A program made the translations under genes and the position numbers. The notes under the pieces were generated by a model. The model saw only the letters and a list, made by a program, of their open reading frames with translations. It had not been told where the DNA came from and searched no databases. A stretch of DNA of 64,000 nucleotides from an uncultured Bacteroidales bacterium (GTDB lineage Bacteria; Bacteroidota; Bacteroidia; Bacteroidales; P3): positions 109,784 through 173,783 of the forward strand of contig CALEFF010000040.1 of NCBI GenBank assembly GCA_937876865.1, written 5' to 3'. Of this stretch, positions 62,993 through 64,000 are shown piece after piece (the first letter of the stretch is position 1; each line of letters starts with the position of its first letter).

Positions 62993-62995
62993 GAC

Positions 62996-63892
62996 CTATT
63001 TACTCCTTGTCTTTTTAATCTTATCTTGCAAAACAATCAAAAGGACAGAAATCAAAATAAGAACAATCCCACAAGCAAGATTCAAAGTAAACACCTCATT
63101 AAAAACAAAAACCCCTATCACAACCGCAGTCAAAGGTTCCAAAGCCCCCATAATAGAAGTAGGCGTTGAACCAAGAATTTTCACAGCAATATTCATCAAA
63201 CACAAAGACATAATAGTAGTAACCACAGAAAGCAAAAGAATATAAACAACCTGATTAAGATTAGTTATCGGTTGAATATAAAAATCCTTATTTGTAAAAG
63301 AGAACAATCCCACACAAACAAGACAAAACATTAAAGCATAAAAAGTAAGTTTAAAAGTAGAAAAACAAAGAGAAGACTTATTAACCACAATCATATACAA
63401 AGCATAACTCAAAGCCGAAATCAAGACAAGAATCACGCCCGTAGTATTCAACACCATACCATCACCAGAATAATACAACAAACAAACTCCACCAAACGCC
63501 AAAGCAATAGAAAAGACAACCACAGGAGTAATCCTTTCCTTAAAAAACACAGCCATTATCAACGCCACCATAATAGGATGAGTAAAAAGCAAAGTAGAAG
63601 CCACTCCCGCAGGCATATAAAGAAAACTCATAAACAAAGAAAGCGAAGAAATAGCGAATAAAACACCCAAAGAAGCCAAGACTATCAATTCTTTTTTGTT
63701 TACCTTAAAAGAAATCCTCTTTGCCATCATTATAAAAGCAAGAATAATCACAGCAAAACCAAACCTATAAAACAAAACAGAAGTAGTACTCATACCCTCC
63801 TGATAGAGATTCAACGCTCCAAGAGGATTCATTCCATAACAAATTGCGGACAATATTCCACAAATAACGCCCTTTGCTTTTTCCGATTTCAT
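62996..63892 (-). CDS. EamA/DMT-family transporter
   Basis: This 298-residue protein has ten predicted membrane helices in two EamA repeats (about 5-135 and 150-285). The second repeat has LGSTPTSIMGALEPLTAVVIGVFVFNE, a common pattern of this drug/metabolite superfamily. The substrate is unknown. It is convergent with the exonuclease gene, 3 bases apart, and lies downstream of tRNA-Asp. Confidence 0.9.
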   Translation of the reverse strand: MKSEKAKGVICGILSAICYGMNPLGALNLYQEGMSTTSVLFYRFGFAVIILAFIMMAKRISFKVNKKELIVLASLGVLFAISSLSLFMSFLYMPAGVASTLLFTHPIMVALIMAVFFKERITPVVVFSIALAFGGVCLLYYSGDGMVLNTTGVILVLISALSYALYMIVVNKSSLCFSTFKLTFYALMFCLVCVGLFSFTNKDFYIQPITNLNQVVYILLLSVVTTIMSLCLMNIAVKILGSTPTSIMGALEPLTAVVIGVFVFNEVFTLNLACGIVLILISVLLIVLQDKIKKTRSK

Positions 63893-63909
63893 AAACCTTT
63901 AAAAATGCA

Positions 63910-63945
63910 AAAGGGCTTCAAGACTTGAACATCTTAAAACCCTTT
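63910..63945 (-). terminator. Probable terminator downstream of tRNA-Asp
   Basis: A 14-base stem (63910-63923 with 63932-63945, two G.T pairs) starts one base after the tRNA 3' end. Short T-runs follow on the minus strand. It may separate the tRNA from the EamA gene. Confidence 0.55.
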
Positions 63946-63946
63946 G

Positions 63947-64000
63947 CGGTCCGGACGAGACTCGAACTCGCGACCCCATGCGTGACAGGCATGTATTCTA
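63947..64000 (-). tRNA. tRNA-Asp (GTC anticodon), 5' end outside window
   Basis: The 54 visible bases run from the D-loop region to the 3' end. The anticodon loop is CTGTCAC (anticodon GTC). The T-arm is GCGAG TTCGAGT CTCGT and the 3' acceptor strand CCGGACC with discriminator G, the normal identity base for Asp. No CCA is encoded. The 5' acceptor strand lies beyond the window. Confidence 0.9.

Overview
The window is a low-GC (roughly 30%) chromosomal segment from a member of the Bacteroidota, most likely an anaerobic, uncultured-type Bacteroidales. The pointers are promoters of the Bacteroidota type (TAnnTTTG near -7, often with TTTG/TTG near -33), near absence of Shine-Dalgarno sequences, family-restricted genes (DUF4270, GSCFA, DUF4175, C_GCAxxG_C_C, a stand-alone N-terminal glycogen synthase domain, a long AtpB with a signal peptide), many SPII lipoproteins, and three secreted proteins with type IX secretion (T9SS) C-terminal tails. 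No prophage, transposase, CRISPR array or rRNA operon is visible. Genes are tightly packed and no gap between genes exceeds 300 bases.

Layout. 1-7.7 kb (minus): an envelope operon of glycogen-synthase-like protein, DUF4270 lipoprotein, YwqK/MORN-like protein, UbiA prenyltransferase, Maf and LptB, ending in a polysaccharide deacetylase-like gene cut by the window edge; pcm lies upstream. 7.7-11.1 kb (plus): lipoprotein, polyprenyl-phosphate sugar transferase, outer membrane protein. 11.1-12.1 kb: a C_GCAxxG_C_C protein divergent from a shortened methyltransferase-like protein. 12.1-20.5 kb (minus): LptC, TPR protein, outer membrane protein, CoaX, secreted unknown, secreted PepC-type peptidase and PurL, reading back from one purL promoter. 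20.5-22.3 kb (plus): GSCFA and CutC. 22.3-24.1 kb (minus): Omp28-like T9SS protein. 24.2-26.1 kb (plus): dxs. 26.1-34.7 kb (minus): atpE-F-H-A-G, nadB, a large BspA-like LRR protein and a small lipoprotein. 34.8-36.1 kb (plus): tRNA-Lys(CTT) and an M20 amidohydrolase. 36.1-41.2 kb (minus): DegT-type aminotransferase, serS, DUF2148, rdgB and a GT-C-like membrane protein. 41.3-43.3 kb (plus): dnaG. 43.3-48.3 kb (minus): second LRR/T9SS protein, OmpA-like lipoprotein, biotin carrier and carboxyltransferase. 48.4-55.6 kb (minus): mnmG, ybeY, a degenerate HATPase-like protein, DUF4175 and atpB. 55.7-63.0 kb (plus): mrdA-rodA, envC-like, dsbD-like and an exonuclease. 63.0-64.0 kb (minus): an EamA transporter and a tRNA-Asp(GTC) cut by the window edge.

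How the genes work together. Much of the window concerns the envelope: LPS export (LptB, LptC), surface polysaccharide (sugar transferase, DegT aminotransferase, GT-C protein, deacetylase), peptidoglycan (PBP2, RodA, EnvC-like), periplasmic redox (DsbD) and T9SS surface proteins. The F-type ATP synthase is split: atpE-F-H-A-G has its own promoter, atpB sits about 20 kb away at the head of the DUF4175-ybeY-mnmG operon, and atpD/atpC are outside the window.

The most distinctive non-coding signal is a family of A-tract repeats with an exact 21-base period (two helical turns). It occurs at three gene ends and once inside a coding region, where it encodes a seven-residue hydrophobic repeat. One intergenic copy is part of a perfect 27-bp inverted repeat. 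Several proteins look like catalytically dead or stripped-down relatives of enzymes (glycogen synthase-like, methyltransferase-like, HATPase-like, EnvC). I found no clear new defence or mobile system; the A-tract repeats and the degenerate paralogues are the best leads.
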